Source of the DNA: an uncultured Muribaculaceae bacterium
GTDB lineage: Bacteria > Bacteroidota > Bacteroidia > Bacteroidales > Muribaculaceae
Direction: 5' to 3'
Assembly: GCA_910578075.1 (NCBI GenBank)
Contig: CAJTPK010000020.1
Coordinates: 1-64,000 of the forward strand
Length of the DNA stretch: 64,000 nucleotides
Shown here: positions 28,401 to 37,560 of the stretch, piece by piece
Layout: each line of letters opens with the position of its first letter
How positions within the stretch are numbered: position 1 is the stretch's first letter
Made by a program: the position numbers and the translations under genes
Notes under the pieces: model-generated
Told to the model about the DNA's origin: nothing
Database searches by the model: none
The model's input: only the letters and a program-made list of their open reading frames with translations

Positions 28401-31400
28401 CCATTTAATGGTCTTGTCGGTGGTAGTCTCAGGTGTAAATTGTACCGTCAACTGCATTTCACCATCAACTTTCATTATGGCTGAAGTGCGGTTTAAAGCT
28501 ATTGCTTCGGCCAAAGTTTTCTCAACGGTTATTTCAATTGTTGATGATTTACCACCGACTGTTGCGGTAATGGTAGCCTTTCCCACAGAAACAGCAGTCA
28601 CTGTGCCATATTGGTCAACAGTGGCTATTGATTCGTTGTCTGATGACCATACCACATTTTTATCAGTGGCATTAGCTGGAGATATTGATGCTGAAAGCTG
28701 CACAGTCTCTGTCGCTTTCAAAGTTGTGGATCCTTCGGCAGAAATCGAGACAGTCTCTACAGGTGTCGGAACGACATTGATTCTGATAGCCTGGATAACA
28801 CCGCTGCCATCTGTCGCACGTGCGTTAATATCAACCTCCCCCACAGATCTACCAGTCACCAATCCATTCTGATCCACAGAAGCAATAGATCCGTTATTAG
28901 AGTCCCACGAAAGGCTTTTATCAGTAGCATTATCCGGAGAAACTATGGCGTTGATTTGTGTTGTCTGTCCGACTTGAATATCTGTTACGGAAGCTGACAA
29001 TTCAATATTGCTGACCGGAGTCGGAATCACTTTAAATGTCATATAAGAACTTTGTCCGGCGGAGTTGGTGGCACTGATCCATGCCTCGCCAAGTCCTGTA
29101 GCCACAACATTGCCATTATTGTCAACCGTCAGTATTTCTGCGTTCTGTGTCTGCCATATCACAGTTTTATCGGTTGCATCGTCAGGTGTAACCTCTGCGT
29201 TAAGCTTTACAGATTCTCCGACAAACAGATTTGTTTTGCCGGAATATTCTATCTTGATGCCAGTGGCAGGTGTAGGTATCACAGAAACTTTACATTCTGC
29301 CGAAAGTCCCGAACCATCTGCAGTGCCGGCATAGATTGTGGCTTCTCCTAATGAAATAGCCACAATATTCCCTTTGTCGCTGACAGCTACGATATTATTA
29401 TCAGACGAGGTCCAATTGATAGTTTTATCAGTGGTTGTCTCCGGGCTTATAATATATTGGAGGTCAAAAGCCTCTCCCACTTTGAGAGTAACTTCTGAAG
29501 GGATGACCGAAATAGATTCCGCCAAAGTGGGGATTACCGTAAGTTCTATTTCCGCCTCGATGTCAGCACTGTTGGTAGCTTTGATTCTTACGGTGCCTTC
29601 TTTGACCGCCGTGACCAGACCATCTGTATCAACCTTTGCAATGGAATTGTCGGAGGAAGTCCATCTTACTGATTTATCAGTGGCGTTGCCGGGAGTGACT
29701 GTGGCTGTGAGTTGTATTGTCTCACCGACTTTGAACGAAGTGGATTCGGGTGTATCGATATCGATACCGGTCGCCATTGTCGGCACAACGTTCACGATGC
29801 ACTTAGCCGTAACATTGCTGCCGTCGGCTGCCGTTGCGTAGATGTTTACGGTTCCGAGGGAAACTCCGGTGATGACTCCATCTTCACTGATAGTGGCGAT
29901 GCTGTTATCGGCGCTTCTCCATGTGACTGTCTTGTTGGTGGCGGTGGAAGGGAGAACGTTGGCTTCAAGAGTTGAGGTCTGCCCTACCTCAATGGCGATT
30001 TCGGAGTCGCTCAACTCAATTGAACTGACCGGTGTCGGAATGACGGTGATGGAACTTGTGGCTGTCACCTCCGGATTTGATACCGATGTAGCTGTGATAA
30101 CGGCATTGCCTTCAGCTGACGCTGTGACAAGACCTGTGTCATCGACTGTCGCGACAGTCGGGTCGCTGCTGCTCCACAGGATGTTTTTGTCATATGCGTT
30201 TGCCGGCATTACAGTGGCTGATAATTGCAGAGACTCCGTCACTTTGAGTTCACCGGATGTGCGGTTAAGTGTGATACCGCTCACAGGTATCCCTGTTACA
30301 GAGACTTCACATGATGCTGTTACACCTGAGCCGTCTATTGCGGATACGGTAATGACTGTGATTCCAGGAGTCAAGGCTGTGATAAGACCGGAGGAATTGA
30401 CAGTTGCGACTTCGGGATTGCTGCTGCCCCACTCTACATCTTTTGTGGAGGCATAGACCGGAAGCACCTCTGCTGAAAGTTGTCTGCTTTCGCCTGTGGT
30501 GATTGATAAAGAAGTTTCACTGAGGTTTATATCTGTGACAAGCGCACGCTCTGTCGTCACCGTAGTCGTAGAGTTTGGCAATATGTACTCTTTTGCATTG
30601 GCCATAGAGAATCTCTGGTTTTTCATCTCTATTGTGCATCTCTCCGCCACATCCTTTGTGGCTGTGACGCTCAGTGTGACAAGAGCACCGGAATTGCCGC
30701 TGAACACAGCGTTGTCCAGAGACAGGCAGGCTATGCGCAGTCTTCCATCGCTGAATGCCTTGGATGAAACGGAATGACCATTCCCTCTCGCTGTCATTTT
30801 TATTGAACCGTCTACAGGAATTAACCCTTCGGGCAGGAATATGTCAGTCTGAAAGGCGGAAAAAGAAGACTCGTTGTCAAGGATGACGGATATCTCCTTG
30901 GTCTCCCCCACTGCAATCTTGAAGTCCGGAATATAGAATCGGTCATCATGCTGTGTTCCCAGATCGACACCGTAGTCAGGTAGTTTCACATCGTTGTTGG
31001 CACTGTTTGTAAACAGAATCTCGGTAATGTTCAGTGACCCCCCGGCATATTCATCCGTGGCATGGACATTTAGATAAAGCAGAGCGCCGGAAGTGCCTTC
31101 GATGGCGGTATGATTCGATGAGAATGCGCCGATGCGTATCTTTTCGGGTGACAGCTGGTTGCTTACAATCGCAAAACTTGAGTTTGCGCGGGTTGAAAGT
31201 GTGCAATCCGGTTTGTTGTTTTTATTGATTACTTCCAATCCGTCCGGTAAAGTAATGTCAGCCTGGAATCCGAAAAATTCCTGGGAATTATCAAGATTAA
31301 AGGCCAATGTTCTGGTCTCTCCGGGTTCGATATTGACCGCGTCAAGATAGAAACGGTCGGCCGCTGTGGCGGCTGACACCACTCCAAGGAGAAGTGTCAG

Positions 31401-31442
31401 CACCATCAGCAAGCGCGATGATATATTGGTTTTCATCGTCAT
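25476..31442 (-). CDS. giant secreted protein: 2 cohesin-like domains, 19 BIG_2 Ig-like repeats, sorting-like C-terminus
   Basis: A 1988-residue exported protein. A signal peptide (to about residue 27, ending SAATAA) precedes two cohesin-like beta domains (about 28-165 and 166-305). Nineteen tandem BIG_2 bacterial Ig domains of about 84 residues follow (about 308-1911), each with a WxSS core and a GxVTAxxxG strand. The last 75 residues (IFVKGNEIHIKNLAAGQSAYVHAMNG onward, split here by eye) resemble a type IX secretion/Por tail. Domains alternate between two types and repeat as a larger block of eight. An ATG two codons in (31436) is an equally good start. It follows the LRR gene by 21 bases and is probably co-transcribed. 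Role: surface adhesion or matrix scaffold, inferred from architecture only. Confidence 0.85.
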   Translation of the reverse strand: MTMKTNISSRLLMVLTLLLGVVSAATAADRFYLDAVNIEPGETRTLAFNLDNSQEFFGFQADITLPDGLEVINKNNKPDCTLSTRANSSFAIVSNQLSPEKIRIGAFSSNHTAIEGTSGALLYLNVHATDEYAGGSLNITEILFTNSANNDVKLPDYGVDLGTQHDDRFYIPDFKIAVGETKEISVILDNESSFSAFQTDIFLPEGLIPVDGSIKMTARGNGHSVSSKAFSDGRLRIACLSLDNAVFSGNSGALVTLSVTATKDVAERCTIEMKNQRFSMANAKEYILPNSTTTVTTERALVTDINLSETSLSITTGESRQLSAEVLPVYASTKDVEWGSSNPEVATVNSSGLITALTPGITVITVSAIDGSGVTASCEVSVTGIPVSGITLNRTSGELKVTESLQLSATVMPANAYDKNILWSSSDPTVATVDDTGLVTASAEGNAVITATSVSNPEVTATSSITVIPTPVSSIELSDSEIAIEVGQTSTLEANVLPSTATNKTVTWRSADNSIATISEDGVITGVSLGTVNIYATAADGSNVTAKCIVNVVPTMATGIDIDTPESTSFKVGETIQLTATVTPGNATDKSVRWTSSDNSIAKVDTDGLVTAVKEGTVRIKATNSADIEAEIELTVIPTLAESISVIPSEVTLKVGEAFDLQYIISPETTTDKTINWTSSDNNIVAVSDKGNIVAISLGEATIYAGTADGSGLSAECKVSVIPTPATGIKIEYSGKTNLFVGESVKLNAEVTPDDATDKTVIWQTQNAEILTVDNNGNVVATGLGEAWISATNSAGQSSYMTFKVIPTPVSNIELSASVTDIQVGQTTQINAIVSPDNATDKSLSWDSNNGSIASVDQNGLVTGRSVGEVDINARATDGSGVIQAIRINVVPTPVETVSISAEGSTTLKATETVQLSASISPANATDKNVVWSSDNESIATVDQYGTVTAVSVGKATITATVGGKSSTIEITVEKTLAEAIALNRTSAIMKVDGEMQLTVQFTPETTTDKTIKWTSSDTSIASVSENGTIRALQLGECDITATAQDGSDMSATCHIKVEETAAESIAISPKGPFTLHIGETVQLGATVLPATATDKSVTWQSQTAGVSVDEDGLVTALAPVENNWIMATNSAGQTDIVYVTVLPTMVSAIETSKSEVTLRVGKSEKIIATILPSDATDKRVMWSSQNENVAIVSNDGTITALSIGETTVTVKAIDGSDINTVIKVSVVPTPAESIRINAPQSTSFRVGETINLTADVTPDDATDKSITWSSSDESIASVDAIGKVTANGVGRVLIRATNSAGRYDEIELTVIPTLAQSILLSHSETELKVGYKLQLTATVLPFTTTDKTVRWSSADSNIASVDENGNITAKSLGETIITANSTDGSNLNAECLVKVIPTPVESVKIVYDGPTTVKVGFTTQMKAEIYPSDATDKTLTWMGENENIIHVESNGLIEATGLGETRVGVKSANGLTDYINFTVLPNPVEKIEISTEKDKIKVGESTRLIATVLPENATDKALSWDSNDETIATVDHNGVVTGVSVGEVDINARATDGSGVIQAIRISVVATPVESVSITANGTTVLKDGETVQLTASVLPATATNQSVEWHSDDVDIATVENGLVTAHSKLGVAHISAMADNGIKDEIEITVVETPVESVTIGYEGSSSAIMVGSTLAVTANVMPATATNSNLIWSVSDKTIISYEDGIVTALKPGEAYVIATANNGVSASLLVTVKPILVESVILESGHTIPLYSGDGSKSQLKLEPQIYPANASNKTLHWTSSNETVGMVQDTDNIFYAAGPGTTTLTCHTTDGSDVTATCEVTVIIPLTGISLNEHDITLNESQTFNLVASIEPINATGYQILWDTSDENVAKVENGLVEAISEGAAKITVTGICDNNVSYDDECMVTVKKNTSGIESIFFDDVEIFVKGNEIHIKNLAAGQSAYVHAMNGMLLKRVVSNSEEIIIQMDSNNFYIVSIGNFSLKIAIP

Positions 31443-31463
31443 GCGTTTTTATGAGACGGGTTC

Positions 31464-34400
31464 TTATTTTACAATTACTTTTGATGTAGTGTTATTGACA
31501 GCCACGATATACATACCCTTGGCGAGATTGTATCGTGTCTCGCTGCCTTCGCATACGAATGATGCTGCAAGCATTCCGTCAACCGTGTAGATGTTCACTG
31601 TTTTGCCTTCTGCATTATACACAGCGATGCCGTCTTCGGCAGATTCAATCCTTATATCCTCATTTCCATTTATAGCACTGATGCCGGATAGTTCGGAATT
31701 GTGTCCGGATGTCGAAGTCAATACATACTCGTTGGCGGATGCGTCGGAGGCCAGTATATTGCTCATTGCAATATCTCCGTTTTCAGCATGGTCATTCTTG
31801 ACAGTTATACGTATTATCGCAGATTCATTGTCGGCAAATCCGGAATTGTTCAGGTCAAAGAGGGCGATACGGATTGTGTTGTCATTGATGCGACGTTGCA
31901 TCAGCGTGTGGGTTGCTTCTGCCCGCTCCCCTATCTCGACACTGACGATTGTCATCCCCTCCGGTGCGATAATATCAGCCTGGAGCGCCACATAGTCCAT
32001 TGAGTTGTCGAGAGTGACATCTACGGTAGCGGTTTCACCGCGTTTGCAAGTGTAATCTGCTATGGAAAGATTATCTGTGTGGATCTCAGCAGCGGCACGG
32101 CTCATTCTGCGCACCATTGCTGATGTGGTTGTCTCAATGGGCTGATTGAGGAGTTCTGTCACTGTGCCTGATGCATCCGCCAGTGTTATGCGGTTGTCTC
32201 CGTTGACATCAGCTGCCTCGAAATTGAAATTCTCAACCTCGTTTCCAACCGCATAGTTGGCTGTATTGACAGCGTCCGTGATTGTGAGCTCGTCATTATC
32301 GTTGGAGTCACCTTTTGTTGGTGGTATAACAGTCAGTGCGAATGTGGCGGTAATGCCAGAGCCGTCAGCTGCGGTAGCGATGATTTCCACCTCACCTGCA
32401 GAAATGGCTTTTACAAGTCCCTCCTCATTAACAGTGGCACACGCGCTGTCTGATGATGACCATGTGATGCCGGAGTTTGTCGCTGTCAGGGGCATAACCT
32501 TTGCATTGAGTGAAATGGTGCGGCCTTTCTTAAGGGTGTTGTTTGCAGATGCTATCTGGATAGACTCTACCATGGTCGGAAGAACGGAAATGGAGCATTC
32601 CGCTTTTATCCCGGAGCCATCGGCGGCAATGGCGGTCACAATTACATCTCCGACGCTGACTGCTGTCACAAGACCTTCAGTGTCTACTGTGGCGATGTTC
32701 TCGTCAGATGAGCGCCACAGCACACCTTTGTCCGTAGCCTCTTCTGCTCCTACGGTGGCAATCAGCTGGAGTGTTTCTGTAGCCTTGAAGTTGTGTTCTG
32801 TCTCGTTCAATGAGATGCTTGACACGAGAACATTGTCTGTGATAGGACGGATGCTGTACCATTCTTCCCATGTGGGGGAATATGTATAATAGTCAATCGA
32901 TGACTCAGGCACGAACAGCGTGCCGTTTGCAACGACATCAGCTGGGAAATTCACAAGACCTTCCGGGGGGAATTCCGCGTATGATTTTACATACTTTATA
33001 TCGGTGCAGCCGTCGAATGAGTTTTCACCGAGTGATGTGGTTTTGTCGCTGAGTGATACCCATTGCAGACCTGTGCAGCCTTGGAATGCTTGTCTGCCGA
33101 CGGAGCTGATTGCACGGATTGCTACACTGGGAAGCGATGTGCAGTTGGCGAATGCCTCGACTCCGAGTCCGTATAGTGTCTCGGGAATTTCGATACCTTC
33201 GAGTGCGGTGTCATTCTTGAATGCCGCCGGTCCGATTATCATCAGTGACTTTCCAAGATCAAGCTTTCTTAGTGATGTGCAGTTTGAGAAACTGTTGTCG
33301 GCGATGGATGTCATGCTTGCCGGGAAAATCACATTATCTAAAGAAGTACATTCAGAAAATCCGTAGTCACTGATCTGGCTCAGTTTCTCACTTAGACGCA
33401 CATCTTTGAGTGAGGAACAGCCTCTGAATCCCCATAGACCCACTGATTCGATGTTGTCTGGCAGGTATACGGTCTCAAGCCCTGTGCAATAGGAGAACAT
33501 GTATTTATCTATCACACCGACGTTGGATCCGATATTGAGATTTTTTAGTGTCTCGATGGAATAGAATGGAGAACGGGATGGCTCTTCTGTGTTATACGAC
33601 AGCCATCTGTCAAGATTTAATGTCACAACGGGACAATCCCTGAACAAACCATACTCCGCTTGGGAAGCGCCGTAACCCATATCAATCATATCTGAGTTGC
33701 CCTCGAATGTGACGGTATCAAGCGATTTGCAATTTGCAAAGAGTTTTGTGTCCATCTTTGTCACGACCGGAGGTATCGTGATTGACAGCAAAGAGCTGCA
33801 TTCGCTGAACACACCCTCTTTGAGCCATGCGCATCCGGTGGAGAGTTTAGCGGATTTAAGACCGGTGTCTTCTGCGAAGGCATATGTGCCCATCTCGGTC
33901 ACTGCATTGGGGATGACAATATCTTTCAGTATGGTCATGCCGCGGAATGTGCTGTTCCCTATTTTCTTCAGGCTTTCCGGCAAAATCAGCGATTCGCAGT
34001 TATTCACATTATATAGCAGATAATCGTGGCAGTATGTCACACATCCCGCCTGCGAGAACCGGACATCTGACAGATTGCGCTGATTGTGGAAGGGAGAGTA
34101 CCCATTGGTATAATCAGCTTTATAGTTGATATCTCGTCCGATATATAGTGATAAAAGATTGGAATTCCCGAATAATGGTATTAGATCCCATCCGCTGCCA
34201 CCGGTATAAGAATCTGCTCCATATCCAAGATATATCTCCCTTTTACTGTCAATGAACGTTATATCCGTGAGATTTTCAGTGTCAAAAAAGCAATAGTTGC
34301 CGATTGATATTGTTTTGGAAGGGAATGTCAAAGTTGTCAATCCGGGGCAATTGCGGAAGGTGTAATCTCCAATAGTGAAACTGAGGTCGTTTCCTGTCTC

Positions 34401-36185
34401 CTCATTAAAGATAACATTGTTAAGACCGATATTCTCGGCGCAGGCATAATTCCCAAGAAGAGTCAGGGGATTTGGAAAAATCAGAGAAGTCAATTGCGGG
34501 CAATTATAGAATGCATAATTGTGTGCCTCCCTAAGTCCTGTTGACAATTCAGCGGTTTTTAATCCTGTGCAGTTCGCTAACGCATATGTGTACAAAGTCT
34601 CAACCGATGGCTTAAGTTCTATCTTTGAAAGGTTGGAACATCCGTCGAAAAGGTGATGATACAGGAATGTCACATACTTTCCGATGGTGACACTGCGCAG
34701 GTCCTTGCTGTTGATAAACGGTGCGGATGCTCTTTTTACATTTTGTACACTGGTTCCATTAATTTCGTAAAGGCTCATATTGTCAGAATATGAATATGTA
34801 AGATCACGTCCCAGTGTCAGAAAGCGTATCGGGCAATCAAAGAAATAATCATAACTTGTATAATAATATGGATATAAGTCATCAATCTTTGAACTTTTAC
34901 AATTATTATTATTTATGTTCAATACTTCTGTACCGTCGCGGAAAGTAAGGTATGTGGTTCTGGTGCAGCCGTAGAAGCAGTTGGTACCCATTTCTGTTAC
35001 GGTTCCCGGAATAGAGAATTGCATTACACCTGAGTTGTTCCAGAATACTTCGGAACCGATAGTCTTAAGCCCTTCGTTCATTGTGATGGTGGCAAGACCG
35101 GAGCAGTTGTAAAATGCCTGGTTGCCGATTGAAATGGATGTGGCTGGAATCACCATTTCTGAGAGGGATATAAATTCTTTAAATGCTTTTGCCGGTACAG
35201 CTTCAAGTGACAAACCGAGTTTTGCTACCGTAAGTTTGGTGCATCCTTCAAAGGCAGACTCTCCCATTGTTGTGAATGTGTCAGGAAGAATAACGGCGGT
35301 AAAAGACTTGCATCCATAGAACGCGGAATTTCCAATTGACTTAAGTCCGGAGCCTACAGTTACCTCTGTCACACTGCTGCAATTATAAAAGGCATAATCA
35401 CCAATGGTGGTAGTTGTATTCGGGAATGTCAGTTTTGTGATGTTGGAGTCTCCGTAAAATGCGCGGTTACCTACACTTTCAAGACTGTTTCCTAAATTTA
35501 AAGTCGTTAGCTTTGAACAACCTTCAAAAGTAGAGTTTCCTATTTTCTTGACATTAGGCAATGTCATCAAGGTTATGGCCTGATTCTCATAAAATAGATA
35601 ATCAGGCAACTCGGTGCAAAGTGGTCCCACAGTCACTTTTGCAAGTTTGGACTGGTCATAAAAAGGACAATAATATGCTTTTAGATTGTTGGCAGTGGTC
35701 AAGTAATTGATATTTCTGCCGATATATACCTCTTCCAGAGGAGAGTTTTTGAATATCTTTGCAGAACTGGAACACCCTAACGATATATCTTGCGCTCCGT
35801 CCTCAAATCTTACAGATTTTAATGCAGAGCAACCAATGAATGGAAAATGGCTCTCATTCCAGTAAGTTCCCTCTGTGCCAATCAAAGTAACTGACCCGGG
35901 TATACTTATAGATTCCATTACGGTACAATTTCTAAAGGCATTTCTCCCGATTTCCGTAACAGTGAAATTGGCATTGTTGTATTTTACTGTCTCCGGAATC
36001 ACAACATTTGCGGGGAGTGAGGCATAGTTATCGCTTGAGTATTCCAATCCGGTTTGAAATGTTACGGCTGCTGTGCCGGCTGTCCTGTCAAGCTCATAGT
36101 ACAGACCGTCAATTTCCACACTCTCGGCATGTCCCGCCAGGGTCATGCCTGCAATAAGCGACAGCGTTGCAAACCATCGCTTCAT
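31464..36185 (-). CDS. giant BspA-type LRR_5 surface protein with Ig-like, dockerin-like and cohesin-like parts
   Basis: A 1573-residue secreted protein from ATG 36185 (MKRWFATLSLIAGMTLAGHA signal peptide; the frame extends nine codons further). Residues about 50-1100 are LRR_5/BspA repeats with the IGNxAFxxCxxL pattern. Then come two BIG_2 domains (about 1116-1290), a dockerin-like pair of calcium loops (DSNDNDELTITD and DVNGDNRITLAD, about 1291-1350), a cohesin-like domain (about 1365-1510) and a sorting-like tail ending KGMYIVAVNNTTSKVIVK. BspA relatives bind host matrix or other bacteria; that role here is inference. First gene of a two-gene operon behind a structured RNA leader; no consensus promoter in the 105 bases after the leader terminator. 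Confidence 0.87.
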   Translation of the reverse strand: MKRWFATLSLIAGMTLAGHAESVEIDGLYYELDRTAGTAAVTFQTGLEYSSDNYASLPANVVIPETVKYNNANFTVTEIGRNAFRNCTVMESISIPGSVTLIGTEGTYWNESHFPFIGCSALKSVRFEDGAQDISLGCSSSAKIFKNSPLEEVYIGRNINYLTTANNLKAYYCPFYDQSKLAKVTVGPLCTELPDYLFYENQAITLMTLPNVKKIGNSTFEGCSKLTTLNLGNSLESVGNRAFYGDSNITKLTFPNTTTTIGDYAFYNCSSVTEVTVGSGLKSIGNSAFYGCKSFTAVILPDTFTTMGESAFEGCTKLTVAKLGLSLEAVPAKAFKEFISLSEMVIPATSISIGNQAFYNCSGLATITMNEGLKTIGSEVFWNNSGVMQFSIPGTVTEMGTNCFYGCTRTTYLTFRDGTEVLNINNNNCKSSKIDDLYPYYYTSYDYFFDCPIRFLTLGRDLTYSYSDNMSLYEINGTSVQNVKRASAPFINSKDLRSVTIGKYVTFLYHHLFDGCSNLSKIELKPSVETLYTYALANCTGLKTAELSTGLREAHNYAFYNCPQLTSLIFPNPLTLLGNYACAENIGLNNVIFNEETGNDLSFTIGDYTFRNCPGLTTLTFPSKTISIGNYCFFDTENLTDITFIDSKREIYLGYGADSYTGGSGWDLIPLFGNSNLLSLYIGRDINYKADYTNGYSPFHNQRNLSDVRFSQAGCVTYCHDYLLYNVNNCESLILPESLKKIGNSTFRGMTILKDIVIPNAVTEMGTYAFAEDTGLKSAKLSTGCAWLKEGVFSECSSLLSITIPPVVTKMDTKLFANCKSLDTVTFEGNSDMIDMGYGASQAEYGLFRDCPVVTLNLDRWLSYNTEEPSRSPFYSIETLKNLNIGSNVGVIDKYMFSYCTGLETVYLPDNIESVGLWGFRGCSSLKDVRLSEKLSQISDYGFSECTSLDNVIFPASMTSIADNSFSNCTSLRKLDLGKSLMIIGPAAFKNDTALEGIEIPETLYGLGVEAFANCTSLPSVAIRAISSVGRQAFQGCTGLQWVSLSDKTTSLGENSFDGCTDIKYVKSYAEFPPEGLVNFPADVVANGTLFVPESSIDYYTYSPTWEEWYSIRPITDNVLVSSISLNETEHNFKATETLQLIATVGAEEATDKGVLWRSSDENIATVDTEGLVTAVSVGDVIVTAIAADGSGIKAECSISVLPTMVESIQIASANNTLKKGRTISLNAKVMPLTATNSGITWSSSDSACATVNEEGLVKAISAGEVEIIATAADGSGITATFALTVIPPTKGDSNDNDELTITDAVNTANYAVGNEVENFNFEAADVNGDNRITLADASGTVTELLNQPIETTTSAMVRRMSRAAAEIHTDNLSIADYTCKRGETATVDVTLDNSMDYVALQADIIAPEGMTIVSVEIGERAEATHTLMQRRINDNTIRIALFDLNNSGFADNESAIIRITVKNDHAENGDIAMSNILASDASANEYVLTSTSGHNSELSGISAINGNEDIRIESAEDGIAVYNAEGKTVNIYTVDGMLAASFVCEGSETRYNLAKGMYIVAVNNTTSKVIVK

Positions 36186-36290
36186 TTTTAGGTAAATAAA
36201 TCGTTGATACATAAATCGAATGTTGTTATTGTGTTATTTGATATTGTTTTATCTCCTGTTATATCTTATGTTCGGATCAAGGTTCGGATA

Positions 36291-36324
36291 CAAAAAAACA
36301 CTGCATCCGGATGAATGCAGTGTT
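36291..36324 (-). terminator. terminator ending the leader RNA
   Basis: AACACTGCAT (36297-36306) pairs with ATGCAGTGTT (36315-36324), loop of 8, followed on the minus strand by a run of seven T. It lies 105 bases before the LRR gene ATG. Confidence 0.9.
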
Positions 36325-36605
36325 GGATATCTTAGATCTGTCTTGCTCCGAATGACTATGGAAGTCTCCCCTATCATGCGGGCATGTCGCGCCTATGCGC
36401 TCCTTACACCATGCAGAGGGGGCTTCCGCAGAAATTCAGCAAGACGGGACGCTGACGAATGTTATGAATTTTACCGGCTGACAAGCAGTCCGGAATTATT
36501 GCGGAGGAAGAGCCGTCCCATCACTTTCATCCGCTCTCGGATGAATTGCCGTGGTGATGTAATCCTCCGCTGCTGTCATGGGCAATTTTGTATTGACAGC
36601 TTTTG
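36291..36605 (-). ncRNA. candidate structured RNA / leader upstream of the LRR-Ig operon
   Basis: About 315 nt bounded by a perfect promoter and an intrinsic terminator, with no convincing ORF (only overlapping 10- and 27-codon frames). On the minus strand I can pair GCGGAGGA with TCCTCCGC around an ATCAC/GTGAT helix and a TCATCCG-AGAG-CGGATGA hairpin; GGAAG with CTTCC enclosing CCCCT/AGGGG; and the GCGC-ATAG-GCGC hairpin. CTGTCA/TGACAG and TGACAGCAG/CTGCTTGTCA are mutually exclusive pairings. No match to RNase P, tmRNA, TPP or cobalamin motifs was recognised. It may be a stand-alone sRNA or a conditional leader. Confidence 0.6.
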
Positions 36606-36610
36606 CATCG

Positions 36611-36641
36611 CAAAAATATGAAATATTTTTTTAACTTCAAA
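36611..36641 (-). promoter_or_regulatory. Bacteroidetes promoter of the leader RNA
   Basis: Minus strand: TTTG (36641-36638), 19 bases, TATTTTTG (36618-36611). Full consensus. Predicted start near 36605, at the 5' edge of the structured RNA. It lies in the 488-base gap between the glycerophosphodiesterase gene and the LRR gene. Confidence 0.82.
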
Positions 36642-36673
36642 ATTTTGTTGTGATAAAGCCACAACAAAGGATT

Positions 36674-37528
36674 TTATTGCCCCTTGGCGCGTAGTCTTTT
36701 CAGCAGTTCCGCCGGATGATTCGTGGTTATCGCCTTGAGTTTGTCAATGTTTTCAAGGTAATAATCCTTAGTCTCCTTTTCATCTATCACATATACACTC
36801 AGTTTCACACCGGCTTTGTTGAATTCATCGATTGTCCGCTTCCCATTGTGTAGCGGATCGCGCATGTAAATTGAGTTCATATTGCTCCAGTCATACCCAG
36901 CTGACTTATAATCTGAGGCTGGCTTCTTCGACATCCATGCAATCGGTATCCCTGCCGCTTTGCATACAGATGAGCATCCAGCCATCACCTCCGGGTTGCT
37001 TGTGCAGATGAATTCCACCCATTTCTCCGCGTTCCGCTCTTTGATAATGCGGCACGCTTCCTTGCATGCGGCTATCGGGTATTGCGATAGTTGCCGGGGT
37101 TTGGTCACATTCTTGATGTCGATCCATAATTTGGTGCAGGAGCCATCCTTTATGGTCTGGTCAAGAAATTCATCTAATGTGGGTATTGTCTCACCGTTTG
37201 CGAGTTTGCCATTGGAGCGGATCTGTTCAAGAGTTGCCTCGAACGGGTAATAACCGTTGAATTTCCCGTCGTTATCCACATGACCGACAATCAGCTTGTT
37301 GTCAGCGGTGATATATATGTCGCATTCCGATGCGTAGCATCCCAGACTCTGTGTATATTTCAGCGCTGCAAGTGAGTTGTCGGGTGTATTGCTCTCTTTG
37401 GCTCCTCCACGGTGAGCCACTATCACATTATCGCATTCAGCCGGTTCAACGACAGATGCTGCCACTGCGGGTAAGGCCAGTGACAGCATCATCGTGGAAA
37501 CCAATGCTGTCTTCCAGATTGATTTCAT
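36674..37528 (-). CDS. glycerophosphodiester phosphodiesterase, exported
   Basis: A 284-residue GDPD TIM-barrel protein with a signal peptide (about 23 residues, ending AVAA). The catalytic motifs are HRGG with following ENTPDNS-like SNTPDNSLAALKY, ECDIYIT (metal ligands) and GHVDN. It hydrolyses glycerophosphodiesters from phospholipid turnover to glycerol-3-phosphate and an alcohol, in the periplasm. The gene follows, by 32 bases, a glycerol-3-phosphate dehydrogenase-like gene, suggesting a joint role in glycerol-phosphate use. No clear terminator is visible between this gene and the leader promoter at 36611-36641. Confidence 0.9.
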   Translation of the reverse strand: MKSIWKTALVSTMMLSLALPAVAASVVEPAECDNVIVAHRGGAKESNTPDNSLAALKYTQSLGCYASECDIYITADNKLIVGHVDNDGKFNGYYPFEATLEQIRSNGKLANGETIPTLDEFLDQTIKDGSCTKLWIDIKNVTKPRQLSQYPIAACKEACRIIKERNAEKWVEFICTSNPEVMAGCSSVCKAAGIPIAWMSKKPASDYKSAGYDWSNMNSIYMRDPLHNGKRTIDEFNKAGVKLSVYVIDEKETKDYYLENIDKLKAITTNHPAELLKRLRAKGQ

Positions 37529-37560
37529 GTTATATCTTATTTATTTTATGAGACGGACTC

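Noticed and set aside
36220..36621. 133-codon plus-strand frame in the gap before the LRR gene
   Set aside because: It runs antisense through the structured leader, has odd composition (many Arg and Cys) and no promoter; the RNA explanation fits the promoter and terminator better.
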